From: Gammaproteobacteria bacterium
GTDB taxonomy: Bacteria; Pseudomonadota; Gammaproteobacteria; Chromatiales; Chromatiaceae
NCBI GenBank assembly: GCA_015767355.1
Contig: JADWMH010000036.1
Location: 1 to 12,948, forward strand
Reading direction: 5' to 3'
DNA length: 12,948 bases
The position numbers and the translations under genes are program-made. Within the stretch, counting starts at the first letter, position 1; each line of letters starts with the position of its first letter. This document shows positions 6,466 to 12,947 of this stretch, one piece after another. Below the pieces are notes generated by a model. The model saw only the letters and a list, made by a program, of their open reading frames with translations. It was not told the DNA's origin and ran no database searches.

Positions 6466-8340
6466 TCAGGCGGATTTTCTTTTGAGATGTATGACCAGCA
6501 GTGATACGGCTGCAGGGGTCACACCGGGGATGCGCGCCGCCTGGCCGATGGTGGCGGGCCGCTGGCGGCTGAACTTCTCTTTTAATTCGGCGGAGAGGCC
6601 ATGCACCTTTGTATAGTCGAAGTCATCAGGAAGGGTCAGCCTGGCGCCCTGTTGGGTGCGAGCTATCTCCATCTGCTGGCGATCGATATAGCCGGCGTAC
6701 TTGGCCTGGACCTCCACCTGTTCTGCAACCTTCTCATCATCGACTCCGGGGCCGACGCCTTTGATCTGCATCAGTGTGTCGTAGTTGAATTCCGGGCGCA
6801 CCATCAGCTCGAGCGCCCGCGTCTCACGGCTGAGGCCATCCCTGAAGAGTGTTCGTGACTGTTCGGTCGTGATGTCTGCAGGTCTGACCAGGTGCGCCTT
6901 GAGACGTTGCTGCTCACATTCGATGGCATCTCTCTTGTCACAAAAGCGCCGCCAGCGCTGTTCATCGACCAGCCCGAGTTCGCGGCCGGTTTCGGTGAGG
7001 CGCAGATCGGCGTTGTCTTCACGCAGCAGCAGGCGGTATTCGGCGCGGCTGGTGAACATGCGGTAGGGCTCCTGTGTGCCCAGTGTCACCAGGTCATCGA
7101 CCAGTACGCCCAGGTAGGCTTCATCGCGGCGCGGCGTCCAGGAATCGCGATCGCGGATCTTCTGTACAGCGTTGACCGCCGCCAGCAGACCCTGCGCTGC
7201 GGCCTCCTCATAACCTGTAGTGCCGTTGATCTGTCCGGCAAAAAAGAGGTGGCTGATGAATTTTGTCTCCAGCGAGGGTTTCAGATCCCGCGGGTCAAAG
7301 AAGTCATACTCGATGGCATAACCGGGGCGGGTGATGTGGGCATTCTCAAAACCTTTCATCGAGCGCACCAGCTCAAGCTGGATATCGAACGGCAGCGAGG
7401 TGGAGATGCCGTTGGGATAGACTTCGTTGACAGTCAGTCCTTCGGGTTCTACGAAGATTTGGTGCGACTCCTTGTCGGCAAAGCGCACCACCTTGTCCTC
7501 GATCGAGGGGCAGTAGCGCGGCCCCGTGCCTTCGATAACGCCGGAATACATCGGCGAACGGTTCAGTCCGCCGCGAATAATCTCGTGCGTGCGGCTGTTG
7601 GTATGGGTAATGTAGCAGCTGATCTGGCGGGGGTGGTCTGCCGCCTTGCCGAGGAATGAGAAGCTGGGCACAGGAAAATCACCCGGCTGTTCATCCAGCG
7701 CAGAGAAGTCGATGCTGCGTGAATCGACACGCGGTGGAGTTCCTGTCTTGAGGCGTTCGATATGAAACGGAAGCTCACGCAGGCGCTGTGCAAGCCTGTT
7801 GGAGGGTGGATCACCGGCGCGTCCGCCCTGGTAGTTCTGCATGCCGATATGGATGCGTCCGCCAAGGAATGTCCCCACGGTCAGTACTACGGCCTGTGCG
7901 CGGAACTTGAGGTCCATCTGCGTGACGACACCGCTGACCTGTTCATTTTCGATAATCAGGTCAGTGACCGGCTGTTGGAACAGATCGAGGTTGGTCTGGT
8001 TCTCCAGTTTATGGCGCACTGCATTTTTATACAGCAGCCGGTCGGCCTGGGCGCGGGTTGCGCGTACAGCCGGGCCCTTGCGGGAGTTGAGAATGCGAAA
8101 CTGGATGCCGCCTTTGTCGGCTGCCTGCGCCATCAGGCCGCCGAGCGCATCGACCTCCTTGACCAGGTGGCCCTTGCCGATGCCGCCGATGGCAGGGTTG
8201 CAGCTCATCTGCCCGAGTGTCTCGATATTGTGTGTCAGCAGCAGCGTGGATGCGCCCATGCGTGCTGCGGCAAGCGCCGCCTCGGTTCCGGCATGCCCGC
8301 CGCCAATGACGATGACATCATATTCATGTGTATAGAACAT
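6466..8340 (-). CDS. mnmG: tRNA uridine-5-carboxymethylaminomethyl(34) synthesis protein MnmG (GidA)
   Basis: MnmG is the FAD-dependent partner of the GTPase MnmE. Together they add the carboxymethylaminomethyl group to uridine 34 of tRNAs that read split codon boxes, a reaction needing methylene-tetrahydrofolate, NADH and GTP. The 624-residue length is standard. The Rossmann FAD motif is VIGGGHAGTEAA (11-22). Both functional cysteines are in place: Cys47 in QMSCNPAIGG and Cys277 in GPRYCPSIEDK. Another family block is GTTGYEEAAAQG, and the C-terminal helical domain that binds MnmE and tRNA is complete. The ATG at 8340 gives the normal N-terminus MFYTHEYDVIVIGGG. No clear ribosome binding site or promoter is seen upstream, where the gap is packed with palindromic repeats. 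It is the first gene of an mnmG-rsmG unit. Confidence 0.98.
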   Translation of the reverse strand: MFYTHEYDVIVIGGGHAGTEAALAAARMGASTLLLTHNIETLGQMSCNPAIGGIGKGHLVKEVDALGGLMAQAADKGGIQFRILNSRKGPAVRATRAQADRLLYKNAVRHKLENQTNLDLFQQPVTDLIIENEQVSGVVTQMDLKFRAQAVVLTVGTFLGGRIHIGMQNYQGGRAGDPPSNRLAQRLRELPFHIERLKTGTPPRVDSRSIDFSALDEQPGDFPVPSFSFLGKAADHPRQISCYITHTNSRTHEIIRGGLNRSPMYSGVIEGTGPRYCPSIEDKVVRFADKESHQIFVEPEGLTVNEVYPNGISTSLPFDIQLELVRSMKGFENAHITRPGYAIEYDFFDPRDLKPSLETKFISHLFFAGQINGTTGYEEAAAQGLLAAVNAVQKIRDRDSWTPRRDEAYLGVLVDDLVTLGTQEPYRMFTSRAEYRLLLREDNADLRLTETGRELGLVDEQRWRRFCDKRDAIECEQQRLKAHLVRPADITTEQSRTLFRDGLSRETRALELMVRPEFNYDTLMQIKGVGPGVDDEKVAEQVEVQAKYAGYIDRQQMEIARTQQGARLTLPDDFDYTKVHGLSAELKEKFSRQRPATIGQAARIPGVTPAAVSLLVIHLKRKSA

Positions 8341-8390
8341 AGTGTGTAGAGTAGTAACTTCTCAATAATTCCGTAGTGGGCAACACCTCA

Positions 8391-8420
8391 TGGGATGTGC
8401 CGAGCTTGCGAGGCGCATCG
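8391..8420. repeat. Palindromic repeat upstream of mnmG
   Basis: GATGTGCC (8394-8401) pairs with GGCGCATC (8412-8419) with one G-T wobble and a 10-base loop containing GAGCTTGCGA. The form resembles the CGAGCTTGCGAGGCGCATC elements scattered in proteobacterial genomes. It lies about 50 bases before the mnmG ATG, so it could fall in the mnmG leader RNA. Confidence 0.5.
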
Positions 8421-8428
8421 ATTCGGTG

Positions 8429-8548
8429 CAGTGTTTCAAATATGCTGTAGGGGGGATAAGCGATAGCGCATCCACCATGGTTCTGGTGCAATGGTGGATG
8501 CGGTAAAAAGACATCTTATCCCCCCTACGGATTTCGAGCCATACACTG
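8429..8548. repeat. Composite nested inverted repeat (BIME- or MITE-like)
   Basis: Two perfect nested inverted pairs are present. The outer arms are GTAGGGGGGATAAG (8447-8460) and its complement (8515-8528). The inner arms are CGCATCCACCAT (8467-8478) and its complement (8491-8502), around a 12-base loop. A further CAGTGT (8429-8434) and ACACTG (8543-8548) could be the ends of a 120-base unit. Each half alone resembles the common GTAGGGTGGATAAGCG...GCGCATCCACC repeat, so this looks like two head-to-head copies with different central bases. I see no target-site duplication and no coding capacity. Confidence 0.65.
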
Positions 8549-8553
8549 GCATA

Positions 8554-8583
8554 TTGAGAATTTACTGAAAATATGTGTAATAT
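8554..8583 (+). promoter_or_regulatory. Candidate promoter of the aldolase gene
   Basis: TTGAGA (8554-8559, five of six to consensus) and TAATAT (8578-8583, four of six) are separated by 18 bases. The start would be near 8590, about 40 bases before the ATG at 8632. It lies just outside the composite repeat. The match is moderate and other AT-rich placements exist. Confidence 0.35.
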
Positions 8584-8631
8584 GCTGATTTTAACAGGAA
8601 TACGACACTCTACGGGTCGTTCTATGATTTT

Positions 8632-9279
8632 ATGAACGAAACAGAAGGCGTTATCAAATTTCAGCTCGATTTCGAGCAGGGTGGGGCGCTTGACTATCCG
8701 CAGATAGAGAGTATCGAACAATGGCGGCAGCGTTTGATGCGCCTTGGTCTCATCGGCCAGGATGATGCGCGCTACGAAGGTCTGGGTTTCGGCAATATCA
8801 GTCATCGCGTCAGCTATCCGGGACCTTTGGGCGCCTTCGTGATTACCGGCACCCAGACAGGTCTCCTGCAGCAGATGGATGCGGCGCATTATGCGCTGGT
8901 GACGGATTGCGATCCGCAGCGCAACTGGCTGCAGGCGCAGGGGCCTGTCAAACCGTCATCCGAGGCGATGACGCATGCAGTGATCTATAACAAGCTGCCG
9001 CAGGTGGAGGCAGTGGTGCATATCCACTGCCCGGATATATGGGATCATGCACAGCAGCTTGGCCTTGCAGTCACAAATCCGGCTGTCGAGTATGGCACAC
9101 CGCAGATGGCGACAGAGATAGAGCGCATCATCGACGCCAGGCTTCCGCGTGGCAACACCATCAGCATGGGGGGGCATGAAGATGGCGTGATTACCTGGGG
9201 AGAGTCGCTGGATGCCGCCTGCAACGAGATTCTGTCGCTTATTGCGCCCTACAGTACTGATGCAACTCTACACTCCTAA
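8632..9279 (+). CDS. Class II aldolase/adducin family protein
   Basis: This 215-residue protein has the zinc-dependent class II aldolase fold shared by fuculose-phosphate aldolase, ribulose-phosphate epimerase and related dehydratases. Zinc ligands are visible as His130 and His132 (AVVHIHCP) and His182 (MGGHEDG). The catalytic glutamate position is Glu111 in KPSSEAMTH. Substrate-binding loops GFGNISHR (52-59) and ITGTQTG (71-77) are also present. The active site looks complete, but the substrate cannot be named. The N-terminus (EGVIKFQLDFE) agrees with a subgroup I recall as having EGVIKF near the start, which supports the ATG at 8632. No good ribosome binding site is seen. It diverges from mnmG across the repeat-rich gap, and the rhodanese gene follows after 74 bases in the same direction. 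No sugar kinase, isomerase or regulator nearby hints at a pathway. Confidence 0.9.
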   Translation: MNETEGVIKFQLDFEQGGALDYPQIESIEQWRQRLMRLGLIGQDDARYEGLGFGNISHRVSYPGPLGAFVITGTQTGLLQQMDAAHYALVTDCDPQRNWLQAQGPVKPSSEAMTHAVIYNKLPQVEAVVHIHCPDIWDHAQQLGLAVTNPAVEYGTPQMATEIERIIDARLPRGNTISMGGHEDGVITWGESLDAACNEILSLIAPYSTDATLHS

Positions 9280-9282
9280 TTC

Positions 9283-9299
9283 AGCACATACCCTGTGCT
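9283..9299 (+). terminator. Weak hairpin after the aldolase gene
   Basis: AGCACA (9283-9288) pairs perfectly with TGTGCT (9294-9299) around a TACCC loop, 3 bases past the aldolase stop. No T-run follows, so it would be at best a weak terminator or a 3' end stabiliser. Confidence 0.25.
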
Positions 9300-9353
9300 A
9301 TTAGAGCATTGATTTAAGTTACACTCTAATAAATATCGTTTCTGAGAGACACC

Positions 9354-9812
9354 ATGAAAAAACTCCTTCTTTTGACTATCCCGCTGTTGCTGTTCATCAC
9401 AACCGCCTGTGACAGTGCAACCTCCTCGAGTGGCAAGGCGTCTGCCGGCTCCGTTTCAACTGCATCGCTCTATACCAATATCAACAACACCGAACTGACG
9501 CAGTTGCTTGAGAAAAAGGTCACGCTGGTCGATATCCGCCGTCCTGAAGAGTGGAAACAGACAGGTATTGTGCCTGGGAGCAACATGATTACACTTTTCA
9601 CTTCCAGGGGAGGCGTCAATCCGGATTTTGTTTCTCAGCTGCAGAAGCTCTCCTCTCCTGACAAGCCGGTGATCCTGATCTGCCGCACCGGCAACCGCAC
9701 CCGCGCGGCATCGACCATGCTGGTCAGGCAGTTGGGTTACAAAAATGTCTACAATGTCACCCATGGCATCACCGGATGGATTGCCGACAAGCGGGATGTG
9801 GCCAGGCTGTAA
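9354..9812 (+). CDS. Exported rhodanese-domain protein, possible lipoprotein
   Basis: This 152-residue protein has an N-terminal export signal (KK, then a long Leu/Ile core) ending in FITTAC at Cys19, so it may be a lipoprotein. The -3 residue is Thr, not the usual Leu, so plain signal-peptidase I cleavage remains possible. A Ser/Ala-rich linker (about 20-40) leads to one rhodanese domain (42-150), with the active-site loop CRTGNR starting at Cys110. In this family the cysteine carries persulfide sulfur. VDIRRPEEW (59-67) and GY.NVYNVTHGITGW are typical rhodanese blocks. It would act in the periplasm, perhaps in sulfur transfer or redox handling; the partner is unknown. GAGAG at 9344-9348, 5 bases before the ATG, is a fair ribosome binding site. 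It converges on hemF. Confidence 0.88.
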   Translation: MKKLLLLTIPLLLFITTACDSATSSSGKASAGSVSTASLYTNINNTELTQLLEKKVTLVDIRRPEEWKQTGIVPGSNMITLFTSRGGVNPDFVSQLQKLSSPDKPVILICRTGNRTRAASTMLVRQLGYKNVYNVTHGITGWIADKRDVARL

Positions 9813-9835
9813 GAGTTGTGCAATACCGGTTATTT

Positions 9836-9922
9836 GTCATTTCGACCGCAGGGAGAAGACTAATGCTTCAACGCTGCAACATGGTTACGGGTATTCGGAT
9901 TTCCCGCTTTGCTCGAAGTGAC
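9836..9922. repeat. Inverted GTCATTTCGA-type repeat pair between rhodanese and hemF
   Basis: The left arm (9836-9857) begins GTCATTTCGACCGCAGGGAG. The right arm, read on the minus strand from 9922, begins GTCACTTCGAGCAAAGCGGG. They match at 16 of 22 positions and enclose about 43 bases. This has the form of the dispersed GTCATTTCGA...GGGAGAAATC palindromes. It lies in the convergent gap between the rhodanese gene and hemF and so could block read-through in both directions. Confidence 0.55.
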
Positions 9923-9940
9923 AATGAATCAGGATTCCAC

Positions 9941-10846
9941 CTATAGCCAATCCCGCGGTTTCAGGTATTTCTCATAGAGTTCTGCCTCTGGTGATCCCTT
10001 CTCGGGACTCCAGTCATAGCGCCATTTGACCAGCGGCGGCAGCGACATCAGGATTGACTCTGTGCGCCCGCCGGTTTGCAGGCCGAAGATGGTGCCACGG
10101 TCGTAGACCAGGTTGAATTCCACGTAGCGCCCACGCCGGTAGAGCTGGAAATCCCGTTCGCGTTCACCATATTCCATGGTTTTACGCCTCTGCACGATGG
10201 GCAGATAGGCAGGGATGAAGCTGCTTCCAACGCTCTGCATGAAGGCGAATGACTTTTCAAACCCCGGAGTGTCGAGGTCGTCAAAAAAGAGGCCGCCGAC
10301 ACCTCTTGGCTCACTTCTGTGCTTGAGGAAGAAGTAGTCATCGCACCACTTTTTATACTCTGCGTAGCGGTCATCACCGAAAGGGAGGCAGGCCTGGCGG
10401 GCAGTGGAGTGCCAGTGGACCACATCCTCCTCGAAAGCATAGTAGGGTGTCAGGTCATAACCGCCGCCAAACCACCATACGGGCTCCTCACCCTCCTTTT
10501 CGGCAACAAAAAAACGCACATTGGCATGGGATGTCGGCACATAGGGGTTGTGCGGATGGATCACCAGTGACACGCCCATGGCCTGGAAGCTGCGCCCTGC
10601 CAGTTCCGGACGCTGCGCCGTGGCAGATGCTGGAAGTCTGTCCCCTGAGACATGTGAGAAATTGACCCCCGCTTTTTCAAAGGTCTTGCCCTCCTCGATG
10701 ACGCGGGAGCGACCGCCGCCGCTTTCCGGACGCGTCCAGCTCTCCTCGATGAAGCCTTCACCGCCATCTTCCCGGGCAAGGGCGTCGCAGATAGTATCTT
10801 GCAGTTGAAGCAGGTAGGCCTTTACGGCCTCGATATCAATCTCCAC
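9941..10846 (-). CDS. hemF: Oxygen-dependent coproporphyrinogen III oxidase HemF
   Basis: HemF oxidatively decarboxylates coproporphyrinogen III to protoporphyrinogen IX in haem synthesis, using molecular oxygen and no metal or organic cofactor. It is cytoplasmic and dimeric. The 301-residue length is typical. Signature blocks are FSHVSGDRLPASAT (63-76), HPHNPYVPTSHANVR (97-111), WWFGGGYDLTPYY (124-136), WCDDYFFLKHRSEPRGVGG (167-185), FNLVYDRGT and GGRTESILMSLPP. The first codon is GTG (10844-10846). AGAGG (10854-10858) lies 7 bases before it, inside the end of tsaC, and supports that start. The gene begins 3 bases past the tsaC stop, so purE, tsaC and hemF are probably one transcript. Its presence implies growth with oxygen at least part of the time. 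It converges on the rhodanese gene. Confidence 0.97.
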   Translation of the reverse strand: MEIDIEAVKAYLLQLQDTICDALAREDGGEGFIEESWTRPESGGGRSRVIEEGKTFEKAGVNFSHVSGDRLPASATAQRPELAGRSFQAMGVSLVIHPHNPYVPTSHANVRFFVAEKEGEEPVWWFGGGYDLTPYYAFEEDVVHWHSTARQACLPFGDDRYAEYKKWCDDYFFLKHRSEPRGVGGLFFDDLDTPGFEKSFAFMQSVGSSFIPAYLPIVQRRKTMEYGERERDFQLYRRGRYVEFNLVYDRGTIFGLQTGGRTESILMSLPPLVKWRYDWSPEKGSPEAELYEKYLKPRDWL

Positions 10847-10849
10847 AGC

Positions 10850-11401
10850 TTATCCTCTGATTGTTCTTCCGGTGATTGCATCCCGGATGGTGGTTGGGTT
10901 GGGTGATGCTCCGGTCTCGGCATCCAGAACCAACCCAATCTGCTTGCCAAACTGCTGTTGCACCTGAAGCGCCGATTTCGCTGGCGGCAGACCGGATATA
11001 TTGGCGCTGGTGGATACCAGGCAATTGCCGAAAGCTTCGCACAGTGCAGCCATTACCGGGTGCGCGGTGATGCGCATGGCGATGCTGTCATGCTCACCCC
11101 TGATCCAGGCCGGAGCAGCGGCCCCGGCAGGCAGCAGCCAGGTGGACGGACCTGGCCAGCTTTGCAGAATGGCAGCTCGCCGTATTCCGGGTATCGTGAC
11201 AAAAGAGGGAATCTGTTCAATCGAGGATGCTACCAGGATCAACCCCTTGCCGACATCCCTGTTTTTGATTGCAAGCAGACGTTCGACGGCTGGCTGCTGC
11301 AGCGGATCGCAGCTGAGGCCGTAGACGGCTTCAGTCGGGCAGGCGACAATGCCGCCTGACTTTAGAATCTGCGCCGCCTGGCGTAGTTTCAATGGGGTCA
11401 A
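10850..11401 (-). CDS. tsaC: L-threonylcarbamoyladenylate synthase TsaC (YrdC/Sua5 family)
   Basis: TsaC makes threonylcarbamoyl-AMP from threonine, bicarbonate and ATP, the first step of the t6A modification at position 37 of tRNAs reading ANN codons. The 183-residue length matches the short TsaC form without the Sua5 extension. Motifs are PTEAVYGL (22-29), IKNRDVGKGLILVAS (45-59), WPGPSTWLLPA (82-92), MRITAHP (109-115) and STSANISG (130-137). The first codon is TTG (11399-11401), overlapping the purE stop as TTGA. GGAG 4 bases before it, inside purE, supports this start. No upstream alternative gives the normal N-terminus, and the first internal ATG (Met109) is far too late. It sits between purE and hemF. 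YrdC next to hemF is a common gammaproteobacterial pairing. Confidence 0.96.
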   Translation of the reverse strand: MTPLKLRQAAQILKSGGIVACPTEAVYGLSCDPLQQPAVERLLAIKNRDVGKGLILVASSIEQIPSFVTIPGIRRAAILQSWPGPSTWLLPAGAAAPAWIRGEHDSIAMRITAHPVMAALCEAFGNCLVSTSANISGLPPAKSALQVQQQFGKQIGLVLDAETGASPNPTTIRDAITGRTIRG

Positions 11402-11898
11402 AGCTCTCCCTGGAGCTCCAGGTCAGCGGCGATGACTGCATCTGCATTGGCCTGGCGCTCAGCCTTGACGCGCTCAGCAAGTTCCGCATCCGAGAGCGAC
11501 AGGATCTGCGCTGCCAGATAGGCGGCATTTTTTGCCCCGGCGCTGCCGACAGCCACGGATGCCACAGGAATGCCGCCGGGCATCTGCACAGTAGAGAGCA
11601 ATGCGTCCATACCCTGCAGCGGTCCTGCATCCAGCGGAATGCCGATGACCGGCTTCAGTGTCAATCCGGCAACCGCTCCTGCCAGGTGTGCAGCTAGGCC
11701 GGCGGCTGCGATAAAGACGCTGCAGCCACGCTCATCGGCATCCTTGACATAGGCATGGGTTACGTCAGGTGTGCGGTGTGCCGATGTAATGCGCACTTCA
11801 AAAGGAACCTGCAGGGATTTCAGCACATCCAGGGTTTTTTCGATAACCGGGAGGTCGGACTTCGAACCCATCAGCACGGCGACAAATGGTTTGCTCAT
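11398..11898 (-). CDS. purE: 5-(carboxyamino)imidazole ribonucleotide mutase PurE
   Basis: PurE forms carboxyaminoimidazole ribonucleotide in purine synthesis. Class I enzymes rearrange N5-CAIR made by PurK. The 166-residue length and motifs fit the PurE fold: MGSKSD (10-15), SAHRTP (39-44, His41), AAGLAAHLAG (65-74) and QMPGGIPVASVAVG (105-118). The common HLPG is HLAG here. No purK is adjacent, since tsaC follows directly with a TTGA overlap; the class cannot be settled without finding purK. The frame opens to an ATG at 11940, but that ATG lies in the candidate -10 box. The ATG at 11898 gives the family's usual N-terminus MSKPFVAVLMGSKSD. No strong ribosome binding site is visible. It is the first gene of the purE-tsaC-hemF unit. 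Confidence 0.95.
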   Translation of the reverse strand: MSKPFVAVLMGSKSDLPVIEKTLDVLKSLQVPFEVRITSAHRTPDVTHAYVKDADERGCSVFIAAAGLAAHLAGAVAGLTLKPVIGIPLDAGPLQGMDALLSTVQMPGGIPVASVAVGSAGAKNAAYLAAQILSLSDAELAERVKAERQANADAVIAADLELQGEL

Positions 11899-11930
11899 AA
11901 TGATTGATCTGTTTTGATATAAAGGATGCG

Positions 11931-11959
11931 ACCATAACAATAGAGAGCATGATTGCCAA
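11931..11959 (-). promoter_or_regulatory. Promoter of the purE-tsaC-hemF operon
   Basis: On the minus strand, TTGGCA (11954-11959, five of six) and TATGGT (11931-11936, four of six) are separated by exactly 17 bases. The start would fall near 11924, about 25 bases before the ATG at 11898. This argues against the longer purE frame. I did not recognise a PurR-type palindrome nearby. Confidence 0.5.
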
Positions 11960-11980
11960 GAGTTTTAATGATGCAGCTCA

Positions 11981-12000
11981 TTTGTCATCTCGAACGAATG
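11981..12000. repeat. Half of a GTCATCTCGA-type repeat
   Basis: TTTGTCATCTCGAACGAATG resembles one arm of the element at 9836-9922 (TTTGTCATTTCGACCG...). No matching inverted arm lies nearby, so it looks like a solo or decayed copy. It sits between the RES toxin stop and the purE promoter. Confidence 0.4.
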
Positions 12001-12007
12001 TCTCTGT

Positions 12008-12463
12008 TCAGAGTCTTGGGTCAGCCCTGAAGTCAACTTCAGTTATCGTTTTTAATAATCCGGCATATTGCTGATGTGCGGGGTTGATCAGGATAATTTT
12101 TTCCATGGGGACGATGGTGCTTGGTGTGTAGAGGGCTGCGGATGAGAGGCTGGTTAGCCACTCATCACCAATCTGTGCGGTAGAGAGAGGGGCTGGATCT
12201 GTATCCCAGTCATCAGGAAGCGAGTCTGAGTCCAGTTCAAGCAGTGATGAATCCGGAATTTTCATTTGATAGAGGGCATAGTCTGCAAGCAGGCTGTAAT
12301 CATCAAGATGCACCATGATTTCAAGCAGCGCCAGCGACGCTGTCGAGGCCAGATAGACGCAGCGTTTCCCTTTTGAGTTCCAGCGGCCTCCGTAACGTCT
12401 GGCCCCTTCACCATCGAAAGCCTGCTTTGACCACTTCTTTTTGACCAGGCGGTATCCCCTCAA
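12008..12463 (-). CDS. RES-domain toxin
   Basis: This 151-residue protein is one RES domain, named for conserved Arg, Glu and Ser. They appear as Arg27 in GGRWNSKG, Glu48 in LALLEIMVHL and Ser115 in TPSTIVP, and the family ending VDFRADPRL is also present. Known RES toxins (MbcT, ParT) act on NAD+ or ADP-ribosylate a host enzyme, depleting or diverting NAD+. The toxin looks intact. The first codon appears to be TTG (12461-12463), overlapping the antitoxin stop as TTGA. The conserved YRL begins at residue 4, so no later start is workable, and the bases before the TTG (GTCTTCTC) have no Shine-Dalgarno match. Translation is therefore probably coupled to the antitoxin and weak. purE follows after a gap with its own promoter. 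Confidence 0.93.
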   Translation of the reverse strand: MRGYRLVKKKWSKQAFDGEGARRYGGRWNSKGKRCVYLASTASLALLEIMVHLDDYSLLADYALYQMKIPDSSLLELDSDSLPDDWDTDPAPLSTAQIGDEWLTSLSSAALYTPSTIVPMEKIILINPAHQQYAGLLKTITEVDFRADPRL

Positions 12464-12921
12464 GAGAAGACGCCGTGTTCCAGGCGGCCAATGAGATCAA
12501 GCGCGGCTTCGGTTTCTGCGCTGGTGATAGCCATATCAACAGGACGATTACCGCCTAAACCTTTTACCGGATGTTTCAACCACTTCCTGGCTCTCTCCTC
12601 ATCGCCCTCAAAGAGTTCGATCGCGGCATTGAATATTTCGGCAAGCCGGTAGAGGCGATCGCTCTCCTCGGTGGTGAAGCGTCCACCCTTGCGCCGCTTG
12701 ATCGTGGCGGGCGCAAAATTGAGGATCGCATAAAACTCTTTTTGCGTGATTTGCAGATGTTTCAAGAGGTCAATCGAGAATTTATAATCAAATCCCTGGT
12801 GCAGCCTGCGGTGAAGTTCTGCGCCACGTATAGGAAGACCCAGCCGGGCAAGGAGATCGGTGGGATTGGAAGAGCCGGGTGTATAGATTTCTGGTTGTTC
12901 CTGAATTGCTGATGTGTGCAT
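12460..12921 (-). CDS. Xre/MbcA/ParS-type antitoxin (DUF2384)
   Basis: This 153-residue protein is the partner of the RES toxin. A helix-turn-helix-like region lies at about 44-80 (FSIDLLKHLQITQKEFYAIL, then PATIKRRKGG). The C-terminal toxin-binding domain (about 85-153) has the expected ARKWLKHPVKGLGGNRPVDM and ends LGRLEHGVFS-like (IGRLEHGVFS). In known pairs the C-terminal tail reaches into the toxin active site and the N-terminal half binds DNA. The gene precedes the toxin and overlaps it by 4 bases. The ATG at 12921 has only a weak GCAGAG before it. A TATCA-TT-TGATA palindrome 15 bases upstream suggests autorepression. Confidence 0.93.
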   Translation of the reverse strand: MHTSAIQEQPEIYTPGSSNPTDLLARLGLPIRGAELHRRLHQGFDYKFSIDLLKHLQITQKEFYAILNFAPATIKRRKGGRFTTEESDRLYRLAEIFNAAIELFEGDEERARKWLKHPVKGLGGNRPVDMAITSAETEAALDLIGRLEHGVFS

Positions 12922-12933
12922 TTCAACTCTGCA

Positions 12934-12947
12934 ATTATCATTTGATA
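12934..12947 (-). promoter_or_regulatory. Candidate -10 box and operator of the RES/Xre operon
   Basis: On the minus strand GATAAT (12934-12939) fits a -10 box 12 bases before the antitoxin ATG, which would give a very short leader. It overlaps a TATCA-N2-TGATA inverted repeat (12936-12947), a possible binding site for the antitoxin. The -35 region would lie outside the window, so this cannot be completed. Confidence 0.3.

Noticed and set aside
6892..8349. Plus-strand frames of 255 and 195 codons opposite mnmG
   Set aside because: Both lie antisense to a fully conserved MnmG and show no domain.
8447..8528. CRISPR-like or riboswitch structure
   Set aside because: The repeats are inverted and nested, not direct and spaced, and no known riboswitch core was recognised; a composite palindromic element explains the pattern better.
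8362..8889. Minus-strand frame of 175 codons upstream of mnmG
   Set aside because: It runs through the palindromic repeats and antisense to the start of the aldolase gene, and resembles no protein family I know.
11899..11940. Longer purE start at 11940
   Set aside because: That ATG falls in the candidate -10 box, and the extra 14 residues are not part of the PurE family.
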